Source: Panax quinquefolius
Lineage: Eukaryota; Streptophyta; Magnoliopsida; Apiales; Araliaceae
Direction: 5' to 3'
NCBI GenBank assembly: GCA_020205615.1
Contig: CM035170.1
Span: 116,110,213 to 116,174,212, forward strand
DNA: 64,000 nucleotides
In this document: piece by piece, positions 36,640-47,900 of the stretch
Layout of the letters: each line of letters starts with the position of its first letter
Position numbering within the stretch: position 1 is the stretch's first letter
The notes under the pieces: model-generated
The model's database searches: none
What the model was told of the DNA's origin: nothing
The model's input: the letters and a program-made list of their open reading frames with translations, nothing else
Position numbers and translations under genes: made by a program

Positions 36640-37247
36640 TCACTATCATATCATCACTCTTCCACTCACATTATATTATATACACATACCATACTTATAA
36701 ATATATTTTACCTCTCCTTTACGTAACTTCCTTTCACCCCTATTTCAAAAATCAATTTTTCAACACATATGGGCCCCACATGTAGGCCCCACCTTTAAAT
36801 AATTTCTACCGCTTATTTTGAAAGATGGATAAATGGAGGTCCATAAAATAAGTAAAACTGAGTAACTTCTCACATAAGCATCAATAATCAATACCGCATC
36901 TTCTTACGCAACCACGCCAGACATCGTCATTTTTTTACTAATGAGTAGTTCAACAAGATAATGGTAAAACTTCGCAGAGTTATTTCTAATAAAATATTTT
37001 TGTCGTTTTCTCAATCAAAATAATAATTACATTGTGAGGTCCACCAATGATTGAGTAGTTATATGCGAATATTCCCTAAATAAAGAATATTTTCCAACCA
37101 ATCGAATATAATATAACAACTTGCATACTTTTGAGAATTTATAAATACTACCCACATAACTATAACATTATATCAAATTTATTCCATAATATTCAAAAAT
37201 AATATTTATAGAAAATTTATTTTTATTCAAAAAGTTGGGGTTTTACA
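35655..37247 (-). mobile_element. 5' LTR of the minus-strand element
   Basis: On the minus strand it starts TGTAAAACCCCAACTTTTTG (37247) and ends TACCTAATTTTGGGGGCGTC plus ACG, followed by the primer site. At about 1.6 kb it is shorter than the 2.4-2.9 kb family members because the GATGGACTTGG repeat block is missing. It holds the TATA box (36377-36384), the CATGCATG-type repeats (35960-36190) and the segment shared almost exactly with 32340-32860. Confidence 0.75.
36377..36384 (-). promoter_or_regulatory. LTR TATA box, minus strand
   Basis: TATTTATA on plus in CTTCTATTTATAGAAGAATG; it would drive the gag-protease remnant at 33860-35520. Confidence 0.6.
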
Positions 37248-37430
37248 AAATATCCATGTCAGATTTGCCACGTAGGCGCCACGTGTGACACGTCATCGGT
37301 CAACGTACGTGTGGCGTCTGAGGGTTCAAAGTCCAAATTTTTAAATAGAAAAGGGTTGATTTCGATTAAAAAGAAAGGGCTTATTACTACCAAAAAACCA
37401 CTAAAGTTAAATTGGTTGACTTTTGTATTT

Positions 37431-37435
<5 letters not shown>

Positions 37436-37482
<47 letters not shown>
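37436..37482. repeat. (TA)n tract
   Basis: About 23 TA units directly beside the right arm of the inverted-repeat element. A short TA run also borders the left arm (27119-27130), consistent with a TA-rich insertion target. Similar tracts lie at 13354, 13695, 26894, 44885 and 59213. Confidence 0.9.
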
Positions 37483-37486
<4 letters not shown>

Positions 37487-37739
37487 TTTTAATTACGTAT
37501 TACGTGAATAATTATGATTGATAATATTTTAACCACGTACCTATAAACTAATTTTATAATTCTAAATCAATAATTCTAGGGGGACATTTTTTTGCTGACA
37601 TTCTAGCGACATTATTTTTTTGGTTTTTTTTTTGTAGTAACTCTAAAAAAATGTATAGTATTTATTTCAGCTGAAATTTTTATAAAAAATAGTGTTTTAG
37701 GTGTAATTTGGATACATACAAGAAACAGGGTCTGTACAG

Positions 37740-37925
37740 TCTATACAACCGGCCAGATCTGTCTTCTTCTCCATTCTCAACTCTTCTTCTCCGGCCAGAT
37801 CTGTCTTCTTCTCCATTCTCAACTCTGAAACTCTTCTTCTCCGGCCAGATCTAAAATCTTCTTCTCCGGCCAGATCTGAAACTCTTCTTCTCCGGCCAGA
37901 TCTGAAACTCTTCTTCTCTTATCAG
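37740..37925. repeat. Tandem repeat with CTTCTTCTCCGGCCAGATCT unit
   Basis: Five to six units of roughly 26-45 bp share CTTCTCCGGCCAGATCT; the variable part is either GTCTTCTTCTCCATTCTCAA or GAAACT. The minus-strand open frame across it (37819-38034) repeats the same short peptide and is not credible as a gene. Confidence 0.85.
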
Positions 37926-37959
37926 TCGGATCTGACCACCACAGCTTCGTACCGCCATC

Positions 37960-38245
37960 GACCATTGTTGGTAGCGATTCGACGGCCATCGGCCATTGTT
38001 GGTAGCGGCTACTAACTATTCTTATAATTAACAAACAAATACACCGACATTAGCTTTATTGCAGGGTCCGACATTAGTCTTCCGTTATCCAATAAGAGAG
38101 ATTGTTCCGATGATTTAGGGATTTGATAGCAATTTGGGTTTGGATTGGGAGTATTTGTTTGTTAATAATAAGAATAGTTAGTAGCTGCCTGTCTCGGTGT
38201 ATTTGTTGGTAGCGATTTGACGGCCATTGGCCATTGTCAGTTAAT
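37960..38245. repeat. Inverted repeat (foldback) with flanking direct repeats
   Basis: Arm 38009-38042 (CTACTAACTATTCTTATAAT...) is the inverted complement of 38151-38184, with about 108 bp between. Outside the arms GGTAGCGATT(C/T)GACGGCCAT(C/T)GGCCATTG occurs in direct orientation at about 37970 and 38208. It could be a decayed foldback element. Confidence 0.7.
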
Positions 38246-39180
38246 GTTCAAATCAACCCACTTATCTAATATTAAATGGCTTTTTGAAGTGGTGTGGTAC
38301 GCTCGAGTGGAAAATAAATGATGGAGAAGGAAAATATGCATTAATAATGATGGAGAAGAAAAATAAATTGCAAAATATTCTTGGAATGGAAGAACGTCAA
38401 ATATTTTGAGAAAAAAATCCTCCTAAAACATTAATTATTTTGGGAGGGAGGAAGTAATACATAACTCATAAAATGTCAACTTCATAGACATAACTCATAA
38501 AATGTCAACTTCATGTAAACATTATCATGTTGTCTGGGAGAGATAGTTGAAAAAATATTTGTCACCAAATTGTTCCGTGCCCCATACATTTTAGTCAAAA
38601 GTAGAAATAAATGGCTACGAATCAGTTGATCCCAACACACTAAGCGGAATATTCTAATAAATGTAAATTTAATTATTATTTTATTAAATTTTAATATCAA
38701 TTAAAATAAGAAATAGACGGAGAGATAGAGAGGGGGGTAGGAAAGGAGAGACGGTGTATAGAGAGAGAAAGATATTTTACAGAAAAATTAGATGTAATTT
38801 ATGAAAAAGATGAAGGAAAGAATAGTCATTATATTTGATCAAATTTATTTAAAATAACTTATAAGTTCTTTTTTAAAATACAATAAATTATTATTACTTC
38901 TAAACCTAAATAATAAAAAATAACTTATAAATTAATTTGACCAAGTTACAAGTCAAGGGTAAATAAGATTGCTCTTAAGCAATGCTAGGCTCTTTGAAAT
39001 TGTCCGAATCCCACATCTACCTTCATTTTAGGAAAATTTGGGCCCTAATTAATTTGCTAAGGGTATTATTTTAGTAGTCAATTATGGGATATTAGGTGAT
39101 ATTAATTTATATTTACTATGTTTCATAATATTATAAGATCATTATTGATTTTTTAAAATTACTTTTAAATATTTTATATT
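38246..39180. other. AT-rich intergenic sequence, no gene
   Basis: No supported coding or RNA feature. A 31-bp direct duplication containing ATAACTCATAAAATGTCAAC occurs at 38460-38515. The rest is AT-rich upstream sequence of the PPR gene. Confidence 0.6.
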
Positions 39181-39287
39181 AAAAATTGGACATGAGTATA
39201 TTTGAACTTTATTTATTTATATTTTTACCATCGCTAAGGATCAAAATACAATTAAATAAAATTCAAATAAGTTCATGTCCAATTTTT
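39181..39287. repeat. Small inverted repeat just upstream of the PPR gene
   Basis: AAAAATTGGACATGA (39181-39195) and its complement TCATGTCCAATTTTT (39273-39287) enclose an AT-rich loop. The size and structure fit a small MITE. It lies about 80 bp before the PPR start codon, so it may form part of that promoter or leader. Confidence 0.6.
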
Positions 39288-39364
39288 AAAGTTTTTGTTT
39301 TACAGTTGACCGTTTCACCATTCTTGAGGCTGCTTGTCAATTAAAGTTTGCCATTTCATCATTT

Positions 39365-41715
39365 TTGAAGTCCAAACAGTTGTTCTCGGCAAAAAAATTC
39401 ATGATTACCCGCCAACTGAGTTTGAAGACCCTCTCCAAAATAACCATACACCGATCTCAGAATGAACAAAGTTTCCACTCGTTTCAACATGCTAACCAAC
39501 TGTTCGATAAATTTCCTAATCCAAATAATATCTTTGTTCATCATTCCATGCTCATATATATTCGTAAAAGCCGTCATTTTGATGCTCTTCACATCTTCAA
39601 GAAACAGCTTCAGTTGGGTCTCACTAATGTTGATGAAGTTGCAATTGCCATTGCCCTCAAGGCTTGTCGTGAAGACGTGAAATTTGGGAGCCAAATCCAC
39701 GGGTTTGCACTAACCTCTGGGTTATTTTCCTATTTAACCGTTTCAAATTCTTTGATGAACATGTATTGTAAATCTGGAAATTTTAATCAAGCTTTATCTA
39801 TTTTCAACAAGTTAAATAACCCAGATGTTGTTTCGTGGAATACTATACTCTCGGGTTTTAAAAATGTTGAAGATGCATTGAATTTTGCTTGTCAAATGAA
39901 TTCAACTGGTATTGTATTTGATGCGGTGACTTATACTATTGTTCTAGCACATTGTGCAGACCATGAAGAATTTCGTTTTGGAATTCAGTTGCATCCTTTA
40001 GTACTTAAATTTGGTTTGGAGTGTGAAATCTTTATCGGGAATGCCCTTATAACATTGTATACAAAATGGGGAAGAGTGGTGGAAGCTGAAAGAGTATTCA
40101 ATGATATGCCCAATAAAGATCTGGTTTCATGGAATGCGATGCTCTCAGGTTACACTCAGGAAGGAAATTATGGATTTGAAGCCATTACGGCTTTTATTAA
40201 GATGGTGAGAAAGGGGATGAATCTTGATCATGTTTCGTTTACTAGTGCAGTTTCAGTTTGTGGCCATGAAAGAAACTTAGAGCTTGGAAGACAGATACAT
40301 GGTTTAACTATCAAAAGGGGATATGAAACGTACATTTCTGTATGTAATATTTTAATCTCAATGTATTCAAAGTGTGAAATCACGGAAGATGCACAATTGG
40401 TCTTTGGGAGCATGATTGATCGTAATGTAGTCACCTGGACCACAATGCTTTCTATAAATGAAGATTCCGTGTCGCTATTTAATGAGATGAGACTTGATGG
40501 AGTTTATCCAAATTTGGTTACATTTGTTGGGTTAATTCATGCCATTACGACCAGGAATATGGTGCAAGAAGGCCTAATGGTTCATGGATTTTGTATAAAG
40601 ACAAACTTTGTTTCAGAACCAAATGTTGCTAATAGCTTCATTACCATGTATGCTAGGTTTGAGTCCATGGAAGACTCAAACAAGATATTTGATGAGCTTG
40701 ACAACAGAGAGATCATATCTTGGAATGCTTTAATTTCTGGGTATGCTCAGAATGGGATGTACAAAGAAGCTGTGCAAACATTCTTGTTAGCAAGACTCTG
40801 GTTACGACCAAACCAGTACTCATTTGGCAGTGTTTTGAGTGCAATTGGTACAGCTGAGTCCATTTCTTTTAGGCATGGAGAAATGTGTCATTCTTATTTA
40901 ACAAAGCTTGGACTGAACAATGATCCCATTGTTTCAGGCGCTCTCCTTGACATGTATGCAAAACGTGGAAGCATTTCTGAGTCTCTTGAAGTTTTCAGAG
41001 AGATATCAGAAAGAAGCCAAGTTGCTTGGACAGCAATTATATCGGCCTATGCAAGGCATGGAGACTACGAATCAGTGATGAATTTGTTTAAGGAGATGGA
41101 GAGGGAAGTTGTAAAACCGGACTCAATTACATTCCTTTCTGTATTAACTGCTTGTGGCGAAAGGGAATGGTGGATAAGGGTCTAGAGATATTTGAATTAA
41201 TGGTTAAAGTCCATTCAATTCAGCCATCTTCTGAGCATTATTCTTGTATGGTAGACATGTTGGGGCGGGCAGGGCGATTAAAAGAGGCCGAAGAGTTTTA
41301 TGAGTCAGATTCCAGGAGGGCAGGATTGTCTGTATTACAGAGCTTGCTTGGGTCATGCAGAGTACATGGTAATATGGAGATGGGTAGGAGGGCAGCTAAT
41401 GCTTTGATGCAGATGGAGCCCAAAGAATCGGGATCTTATGTGTTGCTGTCAAACTTGTATGCTGAGAAAGGGGAATGGGAAAAGGTAGCAACGATACGAA
41501 AAGGGATGCGAGATAGGGGTGTAAGGAAGGAAGTAGGTTTTAGCTGGGCAGATGTGGGTGATGCTGAAGGTTCTTTACATTTACACGGGTTCTCCTCTGG
41601 TGACAAGTCCCATGGGCGGTGGGAGGAGATATTTAGGATGGCAGAATGCGTAGGATCGGGAATGAAATTATTAGAGAGCAAAGAAGAGGTTGCACCAGTA
41701 ACAATTGATATATAG
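39365..41715 (+). pseudogene. PLS-class pentatricopeptide repeat (PPR) protein gene with one frameshift
   Basis: An intronless gene of about 783 codons if the frame is restored. PPR motifs run through it, for example LTVSNSLMNMYCKSG, NPDVVSWNTILSGF, KDLVSWNAMLSGYTQ and REIISWNALISGYAQNG. An E-type C-terminal part follows the repeats (SEHYSCMVDMLGRAGRLKEA, VLQSLLGSCRVHGNMEMGRR, GSYVLLSNLYAEKGEW). There is no DYW domain. The N-terminus is short and basic, compatible with mitochondrial targeting. Such proteins bind organelle RNA, and E-class members usually specify C-to-U editing sites. From memory the best match is the Arabidopsis mitochondrial protein At4g32430, not verified. At 41156-41160 one base is missing (ACG then RKGMVDKG needs +1), shifting the frame and ending the first frame at 41185. 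The rest is intact to TAG at 41713, so this is either a very young lesion or a sequencing error. ATG 39365 is the first of two near Mets; 39401 is possible. Confidence 0.8.
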
Positions 41716-43102
41716 AAGGGAATATCTCAATATGATGTGCTAAATTAAACGCAATCCATCAGGCAAATTTAACTTAATTAACTAAATGATAGTTTACTAA
41801 AGATCGTTCAAGTGTTCTTCATATGGTTAAATTGATGAACTCATAGAAAGACAACTCTCTTTCCAGTAACTATTATCTCCCCTCTTTTTTATACAAAGAA
41901 AAGGGGTGTGATCCGTATAGAGAGAATTTCATCTTGATAACATTAAACTCTCAAGTTCGTGTTGTGGGTGATTCGAAGAACGCAGAGAAAAGTAGGCAGG
42001 ACTCGAATCTGCACGAGCAGAGCCACATGAATTCTAGTCATTCCCGATAACCACTCCCCCTGAAATTTTCTGTAAGATTCAAATCAAATAGCAAAGAGTT
42101 GGGAATTTGCAACTACTTGGATCTTGTACAAGTGCAAGATTCGTTGGGTCATATCTGAAACAAGATAAAAGAGTCAAACGACAACTTTTTTAAGACATGA
42201 TGGTGGAAGTGGGAGATTGAAGCAAGAAGTATATGAAAATCGAAAGCTAGGCATTACATAGGGGGTAAAATTCATTTATGTTTCTCTGTAAATTGTAATT
42301 TACATGAACAAAATTGGAATCTTTATATTCAGTTGTCTTAATTTATGAACATTCATAATTCAACGCAAATGCAAAATGCATCCTGCCTCGGTTTTTTGGT
42401 CTATACCGCTCAATACTCCCTTCTGAATTGTTGGATGATGATTTGGACGATTATCTATTTAACTGCAAGCAGAGGCAATAACAATTCTAGTTATTTAACG
42501 AAAACAATCATCACCCATGAATATGATACCTGTCAGGCTGTTGCTTTTCTCTGAACATACCGTTATTCCACTCCAATCTATATAACTCCCCTCACCGAGA
42601 CACAATAAACAACTAGATCATTCCTAAGCTCATTGCTAAAACAGGCAGAATAAGTTGAGGAATTCATAGTTGAGAAAGTTATTTCTAACAATTTAACTAT
42701 CTCAACATTGTTGCACTCAAACAAGATTACACTATACACGCTAAGAGCACCTAATATAAGCCAAGCTTTAGATTGTACAGACAAGGACTTAAGAATGATT
42801 TATCTCCAAAAAGACATCAACAAGTGAGAAAATTTGTTTAAATTTAAACAAAAGTACTAAGAGCAGACAAATTATCATAAACAACCACCACCAATGAGCC
42901 AGCTCATGATCAATCCACATTTTTAACAAAAACTTCCGAGTGTTAGTTCTCACATTGTGTGAGGACAAGTGCTACAAATTTCTAAAAACAAAACTAAAAT
43001 TCTCTTGGTTAATAGCACAGCAACTTCCTCAATCAAAGCCTACAATGGCGAGGTTCCGCGATTCAAGAGGCTCATCACACTGAATACGACTTCCATGTTT
43101 TC
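41716..43102. other. 3' flank of the PPR gene and 3' flank of SNU13
   Basis: Non-coding. It lies between two convergent genes and must hold both 3' UTRs. I see no further gene; the open frames at 42345-42554 and 42578-42784 have no recognisable content. Confidence 0.6.
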
Positions 43103-44596
43103 CTAAATCAAGAGCTTCTCAATGGCATCCTGTGTTCATAAGGAAATTCAGAATTCAATATCATGTTGAATGAAAGAAGCTTGAAAAATATAGCAAATGA
43201 TAAAAAAAATACACTTAAGAACATACCTTGAGTTGTTGTATTTGGGATTTTAGTTGGCTTCCCTCGTTGCTTGTCACAGAACATGAAATTACAGATCTTG
43301 TAACTCCACATGCTCGGCCAAGTGCTTGCTTTGAAGGGACAAACACATATGGCACGTTCTACAAAACACAAAGACAATACTAAGATTCACTTAGCTTAGG
43401 AGAGAAAGAGAAGAGAAAGTTGTTCTCATTCTACTTTGATCAGAGAGTTCAAGAGATACGAGTTGCTTGAAGTTTAGAAGGAAAGAGAGGAAAGGAAGAA
43501 TATTACTAATTTATCATTAAAGAATAAAGTCACAGGAAAAAGGAAAATAAAATAAAAAAGAAGGTGAGGGGTAAACCTAAAGTTAAATAAAGTTCCATAA
43601 AAGAGACATTCTTTTCTTTTTTCAATTTGGAAACAAAGAAAAAAGAAAAAGTGGGAGGTATTTTCTCTTCTTTTCTTTCTCCAATAAAATTCACAAGCAA
43701 TCAAAATGATGGAGACCCTCCTAAATTTCCAAGCATAGTGTACTTGTAGAAGAAGAAAAAAAATAAGAGGAGAAACTGGGAGTTATTCTTCCCCATATAT
43801 TTCTTTCCCCTCCATTTTAAAACTCCCGAACACAACACGGTGGATATAAATTCTCCTAAAACTTCAAAAGTAACAAGCAACATAAATTATTAAGTTACAA
43901 ACACTTCTACCCCTTCTACAACCTTAAACATGACACAGATCTATAACTAACTATTCAAAACAGTCACATCAAACATTAACAGTTGTGCAAGTACAAGGGA
44001 TTCTACTGGGTTTATGCAGTGATCAATGCACAAAGAATATGAATGCATTTTTTTCCCCCATTTTTTTATAGCAAAATTTAAAATTATCAATCACAAAATC
44101 AAATCTTACACATTCTGCAAATAAATATTATGTAACAATTTTTTTGGAAAAAAGCACCTTGTCTTCAGCAAGGAGGGGGAGATGCAGAAGGATTTCAAGG
44201 AGCTCAGTGTCAGCTGCCATTACCACAAACTCAGATATACCCCTGTTCAGGGTTTTTGTGGCTGTAGTTATTTAAAACAGGAATTAGAGTCTAGAGATAC
44301 CCTCGTTGCAATCAATAATAAGCGAAAATAATATTAGTCATGATAACAATCATACCTTCATTAGCTCCCTTTTTGAGCTGTTTGTAGTTAGCAGCTTGTT
44401 GAACAAGATCCAGTATTGTTATCGTCAGCTGTGAATCCGCCAGTGGGTATGCTTTTGGGTTCACTGCTTCACCTATTGTCTGTAATTTCATTTATACATA
44501 CAACAAAAACAAATTATATACCTATACGGCAATGGATCAATCTGATACAAGGAAATGAATTATAAAGTAAAAATACAAAGAGGGAAAGAATACCAT
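43103..44596 (-). CDS. SNU13: SNU13 / NHP2-like protein 1 (15.5K), U4 snRNA and box C/D snoRNA binding protein
   Basis: Small L7Ae-family RNA-binding protein that grips kink-turns in U4 snRNA and box C/D snoRNAs, so it acts in the tri-snRNP and in rRNA 2'-O-methylation. Exons on the minus strand: 44596-44594 (ATG only), 44479-44356, 44261-44158, 43358-43227, 43129-43103 (DAIEKLLI and TAG). All introns are GT-AG and phases agree; the sum is 390 nt, 129 aa, against 128 in the usual plant protein. Landmarks: [15 protein letters not shown], then [20 protein letters not shown] (kink-turn contact region), [20 protein letters not shown], and [20 protein letters not shown]. Placing the start codon alone in exon 1 gives MTIGEAVNP. 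Divergent neighbour of the SEC11 copy, start codons 171 bp apart. It appears intact and functional. Confidence 0.95.
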
Positions 44597-44767
44597 TGTT
44601 TCAGCTTTAGGAACTTAGTTGGTTAGCGGCAAAATATAGTCTAGGGTTTTGCAGGGTTTAAAGTGGGATATATAAAGGGCGCATATAAGATACGACATCG
44701 TATAATACTAAACGCCATAGTATAAACAGAGAAGGGAGGGAGGGAGGGAGGGAGGGAGAAGAGAAAA
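44597..44767. promoter_or_regulatory. Compact shared promoter between SNU13 and the SEC11 copy
   Basis: 171 bp separate the two start codons. Contents: a telo-box-like TAGGGTTT (44642-44649; AAACCCTA on minus) and a second CAGGGTTTA (44652-44660), a TATA-like TATATAAAG at 44669-44677 oriented for the plus gene, and a (GGGA)n tract at 44733-44758 in the presumed SEC11 leader. Telo-boxes are common in plant genes for ribosome and RNA metabolism. Regulation of both genes from one region is inferred from geometry. Confidence 0.6.
44733..44758 (+). repeat. (GGGA)n tract in the SEC11 leader
   Basis: Six GGGA units directly before the start codon (44768). Purine-rich leaders are common in plants; the G runs could form a quadruplex in the mRNA. 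Confidence 0.8.
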
Positions 44768-44880
44768 ATGGGGTGTATCGGAGAGCAAATAGAGTCGATC
44801 AAGTCTATTCAGTTCAGGCAACTCCTCACTCAAGCCGTTAGTCTCGGTTCGTATTATCTCTCCCTTTCTCAGTTTCTCTC

Positions 44881-44927
<47 letters not shown>

Positions 44928-47900
44928 ACGTAGTCATTTATTAAACAGAAATTTAGGTCACTCTCACAGGCACACTGAGCTCTAATTAGAGGTCTCTCTC
45001 TTTTCTTCTTCTGTTTTTTCAACTTTTTCAATTAAGAAAGAACCTCAATTTTGTTGTACTTTTTCAATTCGGAGCTGTTAATTCTTTCTCATTGAGTTTA
45101 TATTTACGGCATTGTCAATAAATTGGCAGTTTGTTGCTTCTATACGTTCTTGTTCACCCAACATTCAACTTAATAGATACAATTTGCCTTGTGCTCGTCT
45201 TTACCTTTGTAATGTTTTATGCAACTGTAATGAATTGGAGGTGCAGAACTTGAGATTATTAAGGTAATTCAGGAAAAAAGACAGAGAAGAGAGGGATCAG
45301 AGTAGAGAAGTTAGAGTAGGGAAGAAGACAGAAGAGAATAAGGAGATAGAACCTTAGAGAGAGAGAGTAAAAATCACATTATCATTCACTGCCCTCCAAA
45401 TAGAATTACAACTCAGCTATATACCTACATTAGAATAGCACTATTACAATTATGCCCCCCACTGATCTTCTATATCCCTACCTATTCCTTGCATTAACTT
45501 GATTTTATTTTCTTATCTCCCTTTATCAAACAAAATAACTTTCCTCTGAATATATCCCCTAATCAGATTTTCCAGCAAAAAATTACCAGAAAATTTTTTG
45601 TGGAAGTTTTTTCTTTTTTAATCATTCGAGTGCAAGTTCATGACATGCTTTCTGGTATAGCCTGGGATGGAAAGTAACATCATGGAAAAACAGTAATAAT
45701 AATAATAATAATTCTATTAGCATTTCATTCTTTAGCATTTTGGATATGGTTTTGGTAACCAAGCAAAAGGAAGGGTAGTTGGCATAATGCAAATTAAAGT
45801 TCCTTTTGTGGTTTATGTGAGATCTAATTTCTTGATACTGTGAAGCAGATTTTATTGAACATGAAGGTGCACCACCTTGTTGTTATCCTTGTGTTGTTAT
45901 TATGTCTTTTTCATCAGTTGAAAAAAGGGAAATAACATTTTCTTTTCTTCGTAATCTTTTTCCAGGTATGATTGTCACATCGGCTCTGATTATATGGAAG
46001 GGATTAATGTGTGTAACTTGTAGTGAGTCACCTGTTGTTGTTGTGCTTTCTGGAAAGCATGGAACCTGGCTTTAAAAGAGCGAGTGCTTTGAGAAAATAA
46101 TTACTTTGATGGTTTCTTCTTTCACAAATTTATTTTAGCAAAGGTGAATTGTGAAAGTATACTCTGAATTTTAGGACGTTGATCAACCAAGCACAAATAA
46201 TTAATCTGAAATAGGTTAGTTATATAGATAGCATGTTCACTTATCACAGCAAGATTGCTTTGTTTCTGTTTCCCCCCCTTCCTGTCTAGTCTGATCTAGA
46301 CATCCAAAATAGAAGTTACCACACCCGCACTCCCCGTGCTGCGCTTGAAGTATATATGATATTCTTAGAGCATCATAATACTCAATTTAAATGTAATATA
46401 ACTCGCACTTGGTATAATTATTTCTATGTATATTCCATAGTTCAATGGAAGTTATTTTCTATCTGTTACTCATTTGCATAGTTGAAACAAATGACATCAA
46501 ATCTTTGTATTTTAGACAATTAGTGAAGCAGTTACCACATCCCACTTTATTACTTCATGTTAGTATGAGCCATTCCTCCGGTAAGGCCTTCTTTGGTGAC
46601 TTGATGCAACGAACAATTCATTACTCCTTTTTATAGTTAAATCACTCAATCTCATTGCTTCCTTTGAACCATCTCCATCGTAGATGCATTTCATTTTATT
46701 TCCCAAGTAATATTAGATGAGTTACTTTGCAAACGTGATATATACAAACACAAAAGGCTTTTCTGTAAGACTTTTTATAGATAACTCTATATTTGTCTTG
46801 CAGGGTGACATTCTGTTCTTGCATATGAACAAGGATCCTATTCGTACTGGAGAAATTGTTGTGTTCAATGTTGATGCAAGTGTTACAACTCATGCTAAGT
46901 TGGTTTTTTTTTTATAATGATTTTTCCAAATACTTTGTGGTAACTATTTTTGCACTTTTCTTGTTCTGTAGGGACGTGAAATTCCTATTGTCCATCGAGT
47001 AATTAAGGTATGCAGTTTTGGAAACCGTTTAGTACTTTAAAAAATTTAAACTCGGCCCATTCACCACTACCCAGCATTGATAACTGAGAAGTTTCATGGT
47101 ATACATTGTTATCTATAAGCATGAACCGGTGGTAGACTATACTTGGCAAATAGAGAAGGCACATAATAGACCAGAATATCTAGTCATGGTGCACTATATC
47201 AAAAAGTTGGGAATGGATGGTAGAATACAAAAGTGGGTCGGGGTGATGATGTTCTTGCCTCTCTATTGTTTAACATAGAACTGATTAGCAATGAAAAAAT
47301 TGGCTGGGAGAAATTTATGTTGACAGATAAAAGTGAACACTTACACCTATCCAAAAGAGAAATTCCCCCCAAGTTAGATTTTATGTAATGTATTGAATAC
47401 CATGTAGACTTGAAATGCGTCTAATTACCTTAAGTTAGTAAGCCCTTTGATGTTCGTCTGTTATTTTCTAGGTTCATGAGCGTCAAGACACTGGAGAAGT
47501 CAATATCCTCACAAAAGGTACCGAATGTTTCAATCATCTTTGTATAACTCCGCTCAACACAATTTTTGTTTTTCTTAAATATATTTTAAATTTTTTTATA
47601 GAAAAAGAGCTCATATTTAAATTTCAATGTGGATATTATAATTGAGTTACTCTCGAGTTGTTTCGTTTGATTTGGTCTTTATTTCACCAGTAGTAATTCA
47701 TATACTCACATGTAAAATCACCAAGCACCTGCAACTTATGAAAAACAAAAATCATCGAGCACCTTGGATCTAACTTTCTCCAAACTTCCAAATTCTCTTG
47801 GTTTGTTTTATCAGGTGACAATAATTTTGGGGGTGACAGACCACTTTATGCTCAGGGTCAGATCTGGCTGCAACAACATCATATCATGGGATGATCCGTT

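Larger units (their letters stand above)
27131..37435. mobile_element. Older inverted-repeat element with a retroelement nest inside
   Basis: The left arm 27131-27347 begins GGGTAAAATACAATCGACCC after a TA run. The right arm 37248-37435 is its inverted counterpart, ending GTATTTTACCC before (TA)n. Shared text between the arms includes AAATTTGGA, a CCTCAG segment and CGTTGACC. Each arm ends exactly where a TGTAAAACCCC LTR begins, pointing inward on both sides. I read the arms as halves of one foldback-type DNA element, about 405 bp without insertions. The divergence of the arms means this is inferred, not proven. Confidence 0.5.

Noticed and set aside
45240..45560. Possible copia-type LTR in SEC11 intron 1 (polypurine stretch, AATTACAACTC-like text)
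   Set aside because: No TG...CA ends or target duplication could be placed; left as intron sequence.
46876..46882. Alternative GT donor inside GCAAGTG for SEC11 intron 3
   Set aside because: Using the GT adds four bases, shifts the frame and creates a stop right after the junction, so the GC donor is the better reading.
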